In this document: positions 43,750-54,693 of the stretch, one piece after another
How positions within the stretch are numbered: position 1 is the first letter of the stretch
Layout: each line of letters starts with the position of its first letter
Source of the DNA: JBGAJN01 sp044224905
GTDB lineage: Bacteria > Verrucomicrobiota > Verrucomicrobiia > Limisphaerales > JBGAJN01
Reading direction: 5' to 3'
NCBI GenBank assembly: GCA_044224905.1
Contig: JBGAJN010000001.1
Coordinates: forward strand, 992,001 to 1,056,000
Length of the DNA: 64,000 nucleotides
Program-made: the position numbers and the translations under genes
The notes under the pieces: model-generated
What the model was told of the DNA's origin: nothing
Database searches by the model: none
The model's input: the letters and a program-made list of their open reading frames with translations, nothing else

Positions 43750-43950
43750 TCAGTCGTTGAGAGGTGACCAGGAGCGCTTGAATGCTTCCGCCCGATGCGC
43801 GAGTTCAATCGGCGAGCACATGGTGATGAATACGGGAACCAGTGCGGGTGGTATTTCTGGTGGCCGCGCAGCGGCTGGACGGCTGTGAAGCTCGGCGAGT
43901 TTGGATTGGCTGATGGCTTTAAGGAGGGCGAGTTTAGGTTTTGTTTGCAT
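43750..43950 (-). CDS. Small 66-aa hypothetical protein with its own ECF-type promoter
   Basis: The 66-aa protein begins MQTKPKLALLKAISQSKLAEL and has a Pro-rich middle (RPAAARPPEIPPALVP) with no recognised fold. Support comes from context: an ECF-type promoter (43959-43984) stops 8 bp before the ATG, exactly as at the sigma and doxX genes. There is no Shine-Dalgarno, in keeping with a leaderless mRNA. It precedes the YHS gene by 44 bp. Confidence 0.55.
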   Translation of the reverse strand: MQTKPKLALLKAISQSKLAELHSRPAAARPPEIPPALVPVFITMCSPIELAHRAEAFKRSWSPLND

Positions 43951-43958
43951 GCCCGTTC

Positions 43959-43984
43959 GTCGGGTTCGCCTCCTGATCCTTACA
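43959..43984 (-). promoter_or_regulatory. ECF-type promoter, site 4 (66-aa gene and YHS)
   Basis: Minus strand: TGTAAGG, 15 bp, CGAC, 8 bp to the ATG at 43950. Confidence 0.8.
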
Positions 43985-44043
43985 GCGGTCGGGAAATTAA
44001 TTTTGAGCGGCGAATCGTTTAGCCGGCGAAAACACCGTGGCGC

Positions 44044-44349
44044 TCACTTTTGCCCGTCACGCAGCGATCGTTTGATACGATCGCGGGCAGCGTTGGAAAG
44101 TTGAGGCGGCGGAACGGCGGTGAACTTTTCGGGCGAGGATCGAACCAAGCTCCGCATCAAGTGTAGATGGTGACGATACCGTCGGCACCAGCGGCAAAGC
44201 ACGAGGTGAACCCTCACTCCGAAACGCTGCGCGCGCGTGAGGTGCCCGTCCATCGCCAGCGACTGCAAGCGCGTCACGTCGCGACACGTAGGCGAAAGCG
44301 TCCGCAGACCTTTGCGGATTGCGGCGGACAATGACTTCACGGCGCTCAT
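44044..44349 (-). CDS. Small zf-HC2-like (anti-sigma-type zinc finger) protein 2
   Basis: The 101-aa protein has a zf-HC2/ZAS-like pattern: Cys in TCRDVTRLQSLAMDGHL, then a conserved His-x3-Cys-type end VRVHLVLCRWC followed by RRYRHHLHLMR. It has no membrane helix. It is a paralogue of the next gene upstream (44432-44743); both share the T-C-x-x-(V/M)-T-R-L start and the H-L-x-x-C-x-W-C core. ZAS domains usually bind ECF sigma factors, so it may hold the sigma factor encoded upstream. It has its own ECF-type promoter (site 2) with a leader of about 40 nt. Confidence 0.75.
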   Translation of the reverse strand: MSAVKSLSAAIRKGLRTLSPTCRDVTRLQSLAMDGHLTRAQRFGVRVHLVLCRWCRRYRHHLHLMRSLVRSSPEKFTAVPPPQLSNAARDRIKRSLRDGQK

Positions 44350-44398
44350 TCAAGGTTTCCTGGGCAGCGTTGGTTGGGCACGATGCCGGCAGTGGTTG

Positions 44399-44423
44399 GT
44401 CGCTTTGGGGCGGTAAACCTTAC
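44399..44423 (-). promoter_or_regulatory. ECF-type promoter, site 2 (zf-HC2 protein 2)
   Basis: Minus strand: CGTAAGG, 15 bp, CGAC. It lies in the 82-bp gap between the two zinc-finger genes, about 49 bp upstream of the ATG at 44349, and is the only one of the seven sites with C in place of T before GTAAGG. Confidence 0.75.
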
Positions 44424-44431
44424 GAAGTTTT

Positions 44432-44743
44432 TCAGTCTGGTTTCACCGCCTCGCGCAGGCGGGTTTTGATTCGACACTTGGCGTCTGCCGAGAACCGCGG
44501 AGTGGGCAACGATTCAAGGTTCCGGGAAAGTTCCGGCGCACGCTTGTGCAACAGGTGCAGGTGCCGAAAGTATCGCTTGCACCAAACACAGATCATCCAA
44601 TGCAGCCAGATTTGCGCCCGCGTCTTCAGCGGCAGCGGGCGGTCGAGCGATAGAGAAGCAAGTCGGGTCATTTCCACGCACGTCGGCGTGTGATTCCAAA
44701 CCCAGGCCACCCAGCGGAACTTCAGTTTTTCAAAGAGGTTCAT
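44432..44743 (-). CDS. Small zf-HC2-like (anti-sigma-type zinc finger) protein 1
   Basis: The 103-aa protein is a paralogue of the gene at 44044-44349: PTCVEMTRLASLSLDRPL then WLHWMICVWCKRYFRHLHLLH. The His-x3-Cys-x2-Cys arrangement fits the ZAS zinc site, and no membrane helix is seen. It starts 9 bp after the sigma gene stop, so it is co-transcribed with it and is the best candidate for the cognate anti-sigma factor. Confidence 0.78.
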   Translation of the reverse strand: MNLFEKLKFRWVAWVWNHTPTCVEMTRLASLSLDRPLPLKTRAQIWLHWMICVWCKRYFRHLHLLHKRAPELSRNLESLPTPRFSADAKCRIKTRLREAVKPD

Positions 44744-44752
44744 ACTTCGAGT

Positions 44753-45424
44753 TCACGCGTTCTTTCCGAACCAATTCGTCTCCAAACAACGTCGCAGCGC
44801 CATCCGCGCGCGGTGCAACATCACCCACAGGTTGTTCTCGGAAATGTTGAGTGCGGAGCAGATATCCTTGCTCTCGATGCCGTCCACTTCGCGCATGACG
44901 AATGCCGACGCGATGTTGCGGGGAAGCTTGCTCGAACAATCGTGGAAGGTTTTCCAAAACGCCTGGCTGTCGAGGTCGGCGCCGGCGTTGGTCGACCATT
45001 CCATTGGTCCGAGGTCGCGGCTGGCTTCGTGAATCCAGCCGTCCTTGAACGGTCCGTCCGGAATGAAATGCTCGCTTTCCTCATCGGAGTAAAACTCAAG
45101 ATCGGTGAACGAAGTTTCACGGCTCGCCTTCCGATAGTGGTCGCAAATTTTGTTTTTCAAGATTCCCACGAGCCAGCTTTTCTCCGCACTGCGACCTTCA
45201 AAACGCTGGCCGCCTTTCAACGCGGCGAGAAACGTTTCCTGCACCATATCCTCGGCCTTCACCGGATCGCGCAATCGGATCAGAGCATACTTCAACAGGT
45301 AGTCGCCGTGTTCATCCACCCAGCGCTCGGGATCGGACAACGCGCTCGGTGCGGCTGCGGGCTTTGTTTCGGGGACTTGCGAGGTGTCGGGAGCAGTTTC
45401 GATTTGCCGTTGATCGCGGTTCAT
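44753..45424 (-). CDS. ECF-family RNA polymerase sigma factor 1
   Basis: The 223-aa protein has sigma region 2 (WVDEHGDYLLKYALIRLRDPVKAEDMVQETFLAAL, residues ~35-70), with region 2.4/linker WLVGILKNKICDHYRK. Sigma region 4 carries the HTH near the end (IESKDICSALNISENNLWVMLHRARMALRRCL). A 34-residue Pro/Ala-rich N-terminal tail precedes region 2. Directly upstream is an ECF-type promoter (site 1) that ends 9 bp before the ATG, implying autoregulation and a leaderless mRNA. A sigma-70-like candidate (TTGAAC, 17 bp, TATTTT; 45474-45502) lies further up. The next two genes encode zinc-finger proteins that may be its anti-sigma factors. Confidence 0.93.
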   Translation of the reverse strand: MNRDQRQIETAPDTSQVPETKPAAAPSALSDPERWVDEHGDYLLKYALIRLRDPVKAEDMVQETFLAALKGGQRFEGRSAEKSWLVGILKNKICDHYRKASRETSFTDLEFYSDEESEHFIPDGPFKDGWIHEASRDLGPMEWSTNAGADLDSQAFWKTFHDCSSKLPRNIASAFVMREVDGIESKDICSALNISENNLWVMLHRARMALRRCLETNWFGKNA

Positions 45425-45433
45425 TTGTCATCA

Positions 45434-45459
45434 GTCGCGGCGTGGAGGGGAACCTTACA
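45434..45459 (-). promoter_or_regulatory. ECF-type promoter, site 1 (sigma gene itself)
   Basis: Minus strand: TGTAAGG, 15 bp, CGAC, 9 bp to the ATG of the sigma gene. It shares the 179-bp divergent region with site 7, which reads the other way. Confidence 0.82.
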
Positions 45460-45528
45460 AAGATTCATTGAGAAAAATATGTGCGGGAGGACTACGGTTC
45501 AAAGCTCGGGGATCTCATTGAAAAGCGC

Positions 45529-45554
45529 TGTAAGGACTCGCCAACCACTCCGAC
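45529..45554 (+). promoter_or_regulatory. ECF-type promoter, site 7 (SDR gene and glucosidase run)
   Basis: Plus strand: TGTAAGG, 15 bp, CGAC, then 49 bp to the ATG of the SDR gene at 45604. Confidence 0.82.
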
Positions 45555-45603
45555 CAATCCGAGCAAGCAGCAATAGCGACTCGATCAAAACGAAATTCAC
45601 CAA

Positions 45604-46533
45604 ATGAACGAAGCACTTGAAATCAAACTCTCGCCCGGTCGGCCGATGACCGCGGCCTCTCACGATCAGCTCACGCTCGATCACACCCGCGCCGAAAATC
45701 TGCCCGACGTGGTCATGCCGGCGTGTCCGATCAACAAAGTCCTCAAGGGCCAGAAGGCGCTCGTTACGGGCGCCAACTCCGGCATTGGCAAAGCCGTCGC
45801 CATTGCCCTTGCTCAAGCCGGCGCCGACGTTGTGGTCAATTACGTCTCCCGCCCCGAAGCCGCCGATGAAGTGGTGAAAGAAGCCAGCCGGTGCGGCGCG
45901 AACGTCTTCGCCCATCGCGCCAATGTCGCGAAGGAGGACGAGGTGCAGGGTATGTTCAAGAAGATGATCCAGGAGTTCGGTACCGTGGACATCGTCGTCA
46001 ACAACGCCGGTCTTCAAAAGGACGCGAAGATCGAGGACATGACGCTCGCGGACTGGCAGCTTGTTCTCGATGTGAATCTCACCGGCCAGTTCCTCTGCTC
46101 TCGTGAAGCTGTTCGTGAGTTCAAGCGCCGCGGCATCCGCAAGGAAGTCAGTTGCGCCGCGGGCAAGATCATCTGCATGAGCAGCGTCCACGAAGTCATC
46201 CCGTGGGCCGGACACGTGAACTACGCCGCCAGCAAAGGCGGTGTCATGCTCATGATGAAAAGCATCGCGCAGGAGGTCGCGCCGCACCGTATCCGTGTGA
46301 ACTCCGTCTGCCCCGGGGCCATCCGCACGCCCATCAACATGGAGGCTTGGGGCACACCCGAGGCGTATCGCGAATTGATGAAGCTGATTCCCTACAAGCG
46401 CATCGGCGAACCCGAAGACATCGGCCGCGCCGTCGTGTGGCTCGCGAGTGATGATTCCGATTACATCCACGGCGCGAGCATCTTTGTCGACGGCGGCATG
46501 ACGTTGTATCCCGGCTTCGAAACGGGAGGCTGA
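45604..46533 (+). CDS. SDR-family oxidoreductase (glucose 1-dehydrogenase / general-stress type)
   Basis: The 309-aa protein is a classical short-chain dehydrogenase with TGANSGIG at residues 55-62, NNAG near 138, and the catalytic YAASK with Tyr207 and Lys211 after a Ser in MSSVHEV. A 45-residue N-terminal extension precedes the Rossmann fold, as in glucose 1-dehydrogenase-like stress proteins. It probably oxidises a sugar or polyol with NAD(P). It is the first gene of a plus-strand run (two glucosidases and an aquaporin-like protein follow) and has the ECF-type promoter site 7. Confidence 0.9.
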   Translation: MNEALEIKLSPGRPMTAASHDQLTLDHTRAENLPDVVMPACPINKVLKGQKALVTGANSGIGKAVAIALAQAGADVVVNYVSRPEAADEVVKEASRCGANVFAHRANVAKEDEVQGMFKKMIQEFGTVDIVVNNAGLQKDAKIEDMTLADWQLVLDVNLTGQFLCSREAVREFKRRGIRKEVSCAAGKIICMSSVHEVIPWAGHVNYAASKGGVMLMMKSIAQEVAPHRIRVNSVCPGAIRTPINMEAWGTPEAYRELMKLIPYKRIGEPEDIGRAVVWLASDDSDYIHGASIFVDGGMTLYPGFETGG

Positions 46534-46604
46534 AGCCAATGAAGAAGGATGAAACATGAAATCTCACAATCTCACTGCAACTCGCGAACCGACTCTGTGC
46601 TCCA

Positions 46605-48611
46605 ATGAATTCACACCTTATACCTCATCATTCATCCTTGTCCCGTGAATGGCTCGAAGCCGACGGCCTCGGCGGCTTTGCTTCTGGCACGGCGGGCGGC
46701 GTTCGCACCCGTCGCTATCACGCGTTGCTGCTCACCGCCACCACGCCGCCGACCGGACGCGTCGTGTTTGTGAACGGCCTCGACGCGTGGGTGGAAACCC
46801 CGGCGGGCAAGTTCTCGATTAGCGCGCAGTGCTACGCGCCAGACGTCATCGGCGGCGATGCATTGAAATATCTCGAAGCCTTCGGCGTTGAGCCGTGGCC
46901 GAACTGGATTTTCAAACTGCCAGACGGCACGCGCATTGAGATGGAACTCTTCGCCGTCAAAGGCCAGCCCGTGACCGCAGTGAGTTGGAAGGTGCTCGGA
47001 CCCGCACATCAGGTGCGCCTCTTTGTCCGTCCGTTCTTCTCTGGCCGCGATTATCACTCGTTACACAAATCGAATCCCGCCTTTCGATTCGATGCCGAGG
47101 TGAAATCCGACCGCGTCTCGTGGCGACCGTACGCCGGCGTTCCTGGCGTCACCGCTTTCACCAACGGTGCCTACGCGCACGAGCCGCATTGGTATTACAA
47201 CTTCCACTACGCCGAGGAACAGGCGCGCGGTCTCGACTGCACCGAGGATCTCGCCGCGCCCGGTGTGCTGTCGTGGAATCTCTCCGAAGGGAAAGCCGCA
47301 CTCGTGCTGACGACGCACGATCATGCCCCCGCGTTTCCGAGCACGGTGAAGCCTGTGGAGATGCTGAACAAACTCCGCGCCGCCGAACAGAATCGTCGCC
47401 TGCAATTCCCCTCGCGTCTCCACGCCGCCGCCGATGCGTACCTCGTCCAACGCGGCGAAGCGCACAGCTCCAGTTCAACGCGGTCGAAGACGATCATCGC
47501 GGGTTACCCGTGGTTCGCAGATTGGGGGCGCGACACTCTGATCGCACTACGCGGTCTCTGCCTCGCCACCGGGCGGCTGGACGAAGCGCGCGACATTCTT
47601 CTCACGTGGGCCGACACCGTGTCCGAAGGTATGTTGCCGAATCGCTTTCCCGACCAAGGTGATCAACCGGAGTTCAACGCCGTGGATGCCTCGCTTTGGT
47701 TCGTCATTGTCGCTTACGATTATATTCAACTGGCGAAGCCGACGAGCGGCGAGCGTAAGAAGCTGCTGGGCGCCATCGAAGCGATTCTCGAAGGCTACGC
47801 CGTCGGCACGCGTTTTGGCATTCGCATGGACGCCGACGCCTTGATCGCTTGCGGCGTTCCCGGAGTGCAACTCACCTGGATGGACGCAAAGGTCGGCGAT
47901 TGGGTCGTCACTCCGCGCATCGGCAAGCCGGTCGAAGTGCAGTCGCTCTGGCTCAACGCGCTCTGGGCCGCTAGCCAGTTCGATTCGCGCTGGAAGGAAC
48001 TCTTCGACCTCGGCAGCGAATCCTTCCGCCAAAAGTTTTGGAACGAATCCCGCCGTTGCCTCTTCGACGTGGTCGATGTGAATCATCAACCCGGCGCGAA
48101 CGACGCGGCGCTACGCCCCAATCAAATCTTCGCCGTCGGCGGCTTGCTCACACCACTTTTCGACGGCGAACGCGCGCGGCTGATCGTTGAATCCGTTGAG
48201 GACAATTTACTCACGCCGCTCGGCTTGCGTTCCCTCGCGCCCGGCGAACGCGGCTACGCGCCGCATTACGAAGGGGGCGTGCGCGAACGCGACGGCGCGT
48301 ATCATCAGGGCACCGTCTGGCCGTGGCTGATGGGTGCATTCGTAGAGGCATGGCTTCGTGTGCGCGGGGCAACGAATGAAAACAAACGTGAAGCCCGCGA
48401 AAGATTCCTCAAACCGCTGGTCGCGCACCTCGATGAGGCCGGCCTCGGCCACATTTCCGAAATAGCCGACGCCGATGCGTCGCACACGCCGCGCGGTTGC
48501 CCGTTTCAAGCGTGGTCGGTCGGCGAGGCCCTTCGGCTTGATCAGCAAATCCTCCGTGTGGAAGCCAAGAGGACGAACCGCAAACCCGCACACCAACTCG
48601 CCAGCGCGTAA
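46605..48611 (+). CDS. Amylo-alpha-1,6-glucosidase-type glycogen debranching enzyme
   Basis: The 668-aa protein has the bacterial GDE N-terminal domain (EWLEADGLGGFASGTAGG near residue 15) and a C-terminal (alpha/alpha)6 GH133-type domain with GYPWFADWGRDTLIALRGL near 302 and YHQGTVWPWLMGAFVEAW near 566. It would remove alpha-1,6 branches or glucose from alpha-glucans. It is 71 bp after the SDR gene and 22 bp before the GH63-like gene. No glycogen synthase or phosphorylase is in the window. Confidence 0.93.
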   Translation: MNSHLIPHHSSLSREWLEADGLGGFASGTAGGVRTRRYHALLLTATTPPTGRVVFVNGLDAWVETPAGKFSISAQCYAPDVIGGDALKYLEAFGVEPWPNWIFKLPDGTRIEMELFAVKGQPVTAVSWKVLGPAHQVRLFVRPFFSGRDYHSLHKSNPAFRFDAEVKSDRVSWRPYAGVPGVTAFTNGAYAHEPHWYYNFHYAEEQARGLDCTEDLAAPGVLSWNLSEGKAALVLTTHDHAPAFPSTVKPVEMLNKLRAAEQNRRLQFPSRLHAAADAYLVQRGEAHSSSSTRSKTIIAGYPWFADWGRDTLIALRGLCLATGRLDEARDILLTWADTVSEGMLPNRFPDQGDQPEFNAVDASLWFVIVAYDYIQLAKPTSGERKKLLGAIEAILEGYAVGTRFGIRMDADALIACGVPGVQLTWMDAKVGDWVVTPRIGKPVEVQSLWLNALWAASQFDSRWKELFDLGSESFRQKFWNESRRCLFDVVDVNHQPGANDAALRPNQIFAVGGLLTPLFDGERARLIVESVEDNLLTPLGLRSLAPGERGYAPHYEGGVRERDGAYHQGTVWPWLMGAFVEAWLRVRGATNENKREARERFLKPLVAHLDEAGLGHISEIADADASHTPRGCPFQAWSVGEALRLDQQILRVEAKRTNRKPAHQLASA

Positions 48612-48633
48612 TCAACTTCAACTTTCAAGATTC

Positions 48634-51381
<2,748 letters not shown>

Positions 51382-51400
51382 AGCTCGCGCTCTTTCGCGT

Positions 51401-52237
51401 ATGTTCCGCGCCCTTCGTCAGCACTGGCCTGAGTATTTGATGGAGGCGGCCGAGCTGGGAGTGTTCATGATTTCCGCCGCGCTATTCGCGGCGTTGCTCG
51501 AATTCCCCGGCTCGGCCGTGCATCAGGCGATCCCGAACGCCGATCTGCGTCGCGCGATCATCGGTCTCGCGATGGGATTGACCGCCATCGGCCTGATCTA
51601 TTCGCCGTGGGGCCAGCAATCCGGAGCGCACATGAATCCCGCGACGACGCTCACCTTCCTGCGACTCGGGAAGATCCAACCGCTGGACGCGGCCTTCTAC
51701 ATCGTCGCTCAAGTGCTTGGCGGAACTTGCGGCGTGCTTCTCTCGAAGCTCTTGCTCCGCTCCGTCATCACGCATCCGTCCGTGAACTACGTCGTCACCG
51801 TGCCGGGACCGGCCGGCGCGGGCGTAGCTTTCGCGGCCGAGGCGATCATCGCGTGCGGCATGATGCTTATGGTGCTCTTCGTCACCAACATGCCGCGGTT
51901 CGCGCGCTACACCGGGATCTTCGCGGGTGCACTCGTGTTCCTTTACATCACATTCGAGGCGCCGCTCTCCGGCATGAGCATCAATCCCGCGCGCACAATC
52001 GCGTCCGCGTGGCCCAGCGGTATCTGGACGGCGGGATGGGTTTATTTCACCGCGCCGATTCTCGGCATGCTGCTTGCCGTGGAAATTTTTCGCGCAGCGA
52101 AGGGCCTGCAACGCGTCCGCTGCGCCAAACTGAACCATCACACGCATCGCCGTTGCATCTTCTGCGGATATCCGGGCGAGGCTCGGGCGACTGAGCGCTT
52201 GATTACGACTGCGCACGCCGAGGTGGAATCTTTGTAA
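51401..52237 (+). CDS. MIP-family channel (aquaporin / glycerol facilitator-like)
   Basis: The 278-aa protein has six membrane helices and the two half-helix motifs NPA (Asn79 in HMNPATTL and Asn195 in SINPARTI), in which the second is followed by Arg as in aquaporins. A C-terminal cytoplasmic tail holds a His/Cys cluster (LNHHTHRRCIFCGYPG) that could bind metal. The ATG at 51401 was chosen over a longer frame. It lies 19 bp after the GH63-like gene. It may pass water or small polyols released by the neighbouring enzymes. Confidence 0.9.
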   Translation: MFRALRQHWPEYLMEAAELGVFMISAALFAALLEFPGSAVHQAIPNADLRRAIIGLAMGLTAIGLIYSPWGQQSGAHMNPATTLTFLRLGKIQPLDAAFYIVAQVLGGTCGVLLSKLLLRSVITHPSVNYVVTVPGPAGAGVAFAAEAIIACGMMLMVLFVTNMPRFARYTGIFAGALVFLYITFEAPLSGMSINPARTIASAWPSGIWTAGWVYFTAPILGMLLAVEIFRAAKGLQRVRCAKLNHHTHRRCIFCGYPGEARATERLITTAHAEVESL

Positions 52238-52258
52238 GGAGCGGGTCTTGGAAGCGAC
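52233..52258 (+). promoter_or_regulatory. ECF-type promoter, site 5 (GMC oxidoreductase run)
   Basis: Plus strand: TGTAAGG, 15 bp, CGAC. It overlaps the stop codon of the aquaporin-like gene and ends 12 bp before the ATG of the GMC gene, giving a very short or absent 5' leader. Confidence 0.82.
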
Positions 52259-52270
52259 CAACCCACAGTT

Positions 52271-53896
52271 ATGAACGGTCATTACGACATCATTATCATC
52301 GGCACCGGCGCAGGGGGCGGCACGTTGTTGAATCGCCTCGCGCCGAGCGGCAAAAAGATTCTCGTCCTCGAACGGGGCCCGTGGTTGCCGCGCGAGAAGG
52401 ACAACTGGAGTTACCAAGGTTCGTTCAACTACTACTCCAAGGAGGCGATGTTCGATCGCCAAGGGAAGGAAATCTATCCCGGCATGTGCTACCACGTCGG
52501 TGGGAACACGAAGGTCTATGGCGCGGCGCTCTTTCGTCTGCGTGAAAAGGATTTTGAAAGTTACCGCCACAAGGACGGTCTCTCGCCCGAGTGGCCGTTG
52601 AAATATCGCGACTTCGAACCCTACTACACTGAGGCCGAGGAGCTTTATCAGGTTCACGGTAAGGCCGGCGAAGATCCCACCGAGCCGTGGCGCTCGCGGG
52701 ACTATCCGTTTCCCGCGATGAGCCACGAGGCACGCATCCAGGAGGTGTTCGACACGCTGCGCGGCAAAGGCATCAAGGCGTATCCCGCGCCGATGGGCAT
52801 CCGCATCAACGAAGCCGAGAAATATCGCAGCGCGTGCATTCGCTGCGACACCTGCGACGGTTACCCGTGTCTCGTGCACGCGAAGTCAGATTCCGAGGTT
52901 AGCGCCATCCGACCGGTGATGAATCGCTCCAACGTCACCATCGCCACCGAGTGCAAGGTACTCCGCCTACACACGAGCCCGTCGGGTCGCGAGATCACCG
53001 CGGTGGAGGCTGAGATCGAGGGCGCGCGAGTGGGTTTCTCCGCCGACATCGTCGTCGTGGCGTGTGGATCGGTGAATTCCGCTGCGCTGTTGCTGCGTTC
53101 TGCGAACGACCGCCATCCGCGTGGACTGGCGAACAGTTCCGACCAAGTCGGTCGCAACTTCATGAAGCACGTGCTGGGTTCGCTTGTTGGCGTGTCGTCA
53201 ATCAAACCCAACCCGTCGCGTTTTCAAAAGACGATGGCCGTGAATGATTTTTACTGGGGCGAGCCGGGTTACGAGTTTCCGATGGGCAACGTGCAGCTCA
53301 TGGGCAAGACCACGCTGGAGTCGTTGATCGGACACGAGGCCCGTTACGCGCCCCTCACGATCCAGGAAGTCGCCGCGAACTCTATTGACTGGTGGCTCAC
53401 TACGGAAGACCTGCCCGACCCGAACAATCGTGTCACGGTCGCGGGCGCGGACGGCGAGAAGGTGGTGATCGATTACACCGAGAACAACGCCGAGCCGTTT
53501 GACCGATTGGTCACGCGCTGGACGGAAATTTTGAAGTCGATCGGTTGCGGCTGCCACATTCTTCCGCAAGCGAGTTACTTCTCCATGCACACCGGCTATT
53601 GGTCGACCAAGATGCCGATGCACAGCATTGGTCATCAGGTCGGTACCTGCAAATTCGGTGAGGACCCGAAATCCTCGGTGCTCGATCTGAACTGCAAGGC
53701 GCACGATCTCGACAACCTCTATGTCGTCGACGGCAGCTTCTTCATCAGCAGCGGCGCGGTGAATCCCACGCTCACCATCATCGCCAACGCGCTGCGCGTC
53801 GGCGATCACCTGCTGGAGCGGCTCAACGCTTCAATCGAAGCAGCCAACCCCACCAACACGCCGACGATGGCGCAGGAACTGGTAATGGCGAGGTAA
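52271..53896 (+). CDS. GMC-family FAD oxidoreductase
   Basis: The 541-aa protein has the FAD-binding IIIIGTGAGGGTLLNRLA at residues ~6-23, GGNTKVYGAALFRLREKDF near 80, VVVACGSVNSAALLLRS near 260 and the GMC C-terminal end with HSIGHQVGTCKFG near 457 and VVDGSFFISSGAVNPTLTI near 485. A Cys-rich stretch (CIRCDTCDGYPC, near 188) could hold an additional cofactor or structural disulfides. There is no signal peptide. Family members oxidise alcohols, glucosides (C3 oxidation) or sugars; the acceptor is not O2 by necessity. It heads a run of small membrane proteins and a Rieske protein. Confidence 0.92.
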   Translation: MNGHYDIIIIGTGAGGGTLLNRLAPSGKKILVLERGPWLPREKDNWSYQGSFNYYSKEAMFDRQGKEIYPGMCYHVGGNTKVYGAALFRLREKDFESYRHKDGLSPEWPLKYRDFEPYYTEAEELYQVHGKAGEDPTEPWRSRDYPFPAMSHEARIQEVFDTLRGKGIKAYPAPMGIRINEAEKYRSACIRCDTCDGYPCLVHAKSDSEVSAIRPVMNRSNVTIATECKVLRLHTSPSGREITAVEAEIEGARVGFSADIVVVACGSVNSAALLLRSANDRHPRGLANSSDQVGRNFMKHVLGSLVGVSSIKPNPSRFQKTMAVNDFYWGEPGYEFPMGNVQLMGKTTLESLIGHEARYAPLTIQEVAANSIDWWLTTEDLPDPNNRVTVAGADGEKVVIDYTENNAEPFDRLVTRWTEILKSIGCGCHILPQASYFSMHTGYWSTKMPMHSIGHQVGTCKFGEDPKSSVLDLNCKAHDLDNLYVVDGSFFISSGAVNPTLTIIANALRVGDHLLERLNASIEAANPTNTPTMAQELVMAR

Positions 53897-53908
53897 CGTG
53901 AGGCTTCG

Positions 53909-54253
53909 ATGGACTATCTTCACCATGCGAGTTTCGGCATCAGCGTCCTGGGGGTGCTCGTGATTGTATTCGGCGTGATCCGCGAATTGGCGCGGTTTGT
54001 CCGCTCGGAGTTATCCGCAGCTCGCGGCGCCGACGTGGAGGCGGAGCGCCGGAAGCTGCGTCATTCGCTCGGCTACTATCTTTTGCTCGGGTTGGAGTTC
54101 CTCATCGCTGCGGACATTGTCGAGACTTTGATGAGGCCTACGACGCAGGACCTCGTCGTCCTCGGCGCCATCGTCGGCATCCGCACCGTCATCAGCTGGT
54201 CTCTGAATGCCGAGTTGCGTCAGGAACCGCGCTTCGTCGCGCACTCACCATGA
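53909..54253 (+). CDS. DUF1622 membrane protein
   Basis: The 114-aa protein has three hydrophobic helices and the DUF1622 pattern LRHSLGYYLLLGLEFLIAADIVETLMRPT. Function is unknown; DUF1622 genes recur near stress and GMC loci as far as I recall. It is 12 bp after the GMC gene and overlaps the next gene by 4 bp. Confidence 0.88.
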   Translation: MDYLHHASFGISVLGVLVIVFGVIRELARFVRSELSAARGADVEAERRKLRHSLGYYLLLGLEFLIAADIVETLMRPTTQDLVVLGAIVGIRTVISWSLNAELRQEPRFVAHSP

Positions 54254-54531
54254 TGATTGTTTCCGTCATACTTGTTGCGTTGGGAATTTACCTCGCCGGC
54301 GGGGTGGTGTTCGCCGTTCCGTTTGTGCTCGGCGGAGTCAACCGCCTTGATCCGCATGCGAAGTCGGGCACGTGGGGGTTCCGCGTTTTGATCGTTCCCG
54401 GAACGATTTTTCTCTGGCCACTGCTCCTGGGGCGCTGGCTGAGCGGCGCGAAGGAACCGCCAACTGAACTCAACGCCCACCGCTGCCCCGCGGCGTCCGA
54501 CCGACAAAGCGGTAAGCCTTACTCCTCATGA
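54250..54531 (+). CDS. Small two-helix membrane protein
   Basis: The 93-aa protein has two hydrophobic helices (IVSVILVALGIYLAGGVVFAV and VLIVPGTIFLWPLLLGRWL). It overlaps DUF1622 upstream and the 54-aa gene downstream by 4 bp each, so it is translationally coupled to both. It resembles small unnamed proteins of similar GMC loci. Function unknown. Confidence 0.75.
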   Translation: MMIVSVILVALGIYLAGGVVFAVPFVLGGVNRLDPHAKSGTWGFRVLIVPGTIFLWPLLLGRWLSGAKEPPTELNAHRCPAASDRQSGKPYSS

Positions 54532-54692
54532 CTCGCGAACTCCGTCAGCGCCACCGGCGCGTCACGCTCACGCTCGCTGTTATCGTGACGATCGCATTCG
54601 TCGCCGGACTGTTCGCACGCCGTCACGTGCCCGTGATGTCTGGCGACACCGGCGCTTTTGACGTTGGGACTTCACAACCCGCTCCCCGCTGA
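54528..54692 (+). CDS. Very small (54-aa) single-helix membrane protein
   Basis: The gene starts with an ATGA overlap with the preceding stop and runs 54 codons to TGA at 54690. The product has a basic N-terminus (MTRELRQRHRRV), one helix (TLTLAVIVTIAFVAGLFA) and a short tail. The next gene starts 1 bp after its stop. Tight coupling on both sides argues that it is translated. Confidence 0.7.
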   Translation: MTRELRQRHRRVTLTLAVIVTIAFVAGLFARRHVPVMSGDTGAFDVGTSQPAPR

Positions 54693-54693
54693 C

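Noticed and set aside
48475..48633. Longer N-terminus for the GH63-like protein
   Set aside because: The extra 53 codons overlap the debranching enzyme gene, are Arg-rich and do not resemble the family; the ATG at 48634 fits.
54507..54522. Further GTAAGG hexamer as ECF promoter (also one near 51090)
   Set aside because: Neither has CGAC 15 bp downstream; one lies inside the GH63-like gene and the other inside the 93-aa gene, reading antisense.
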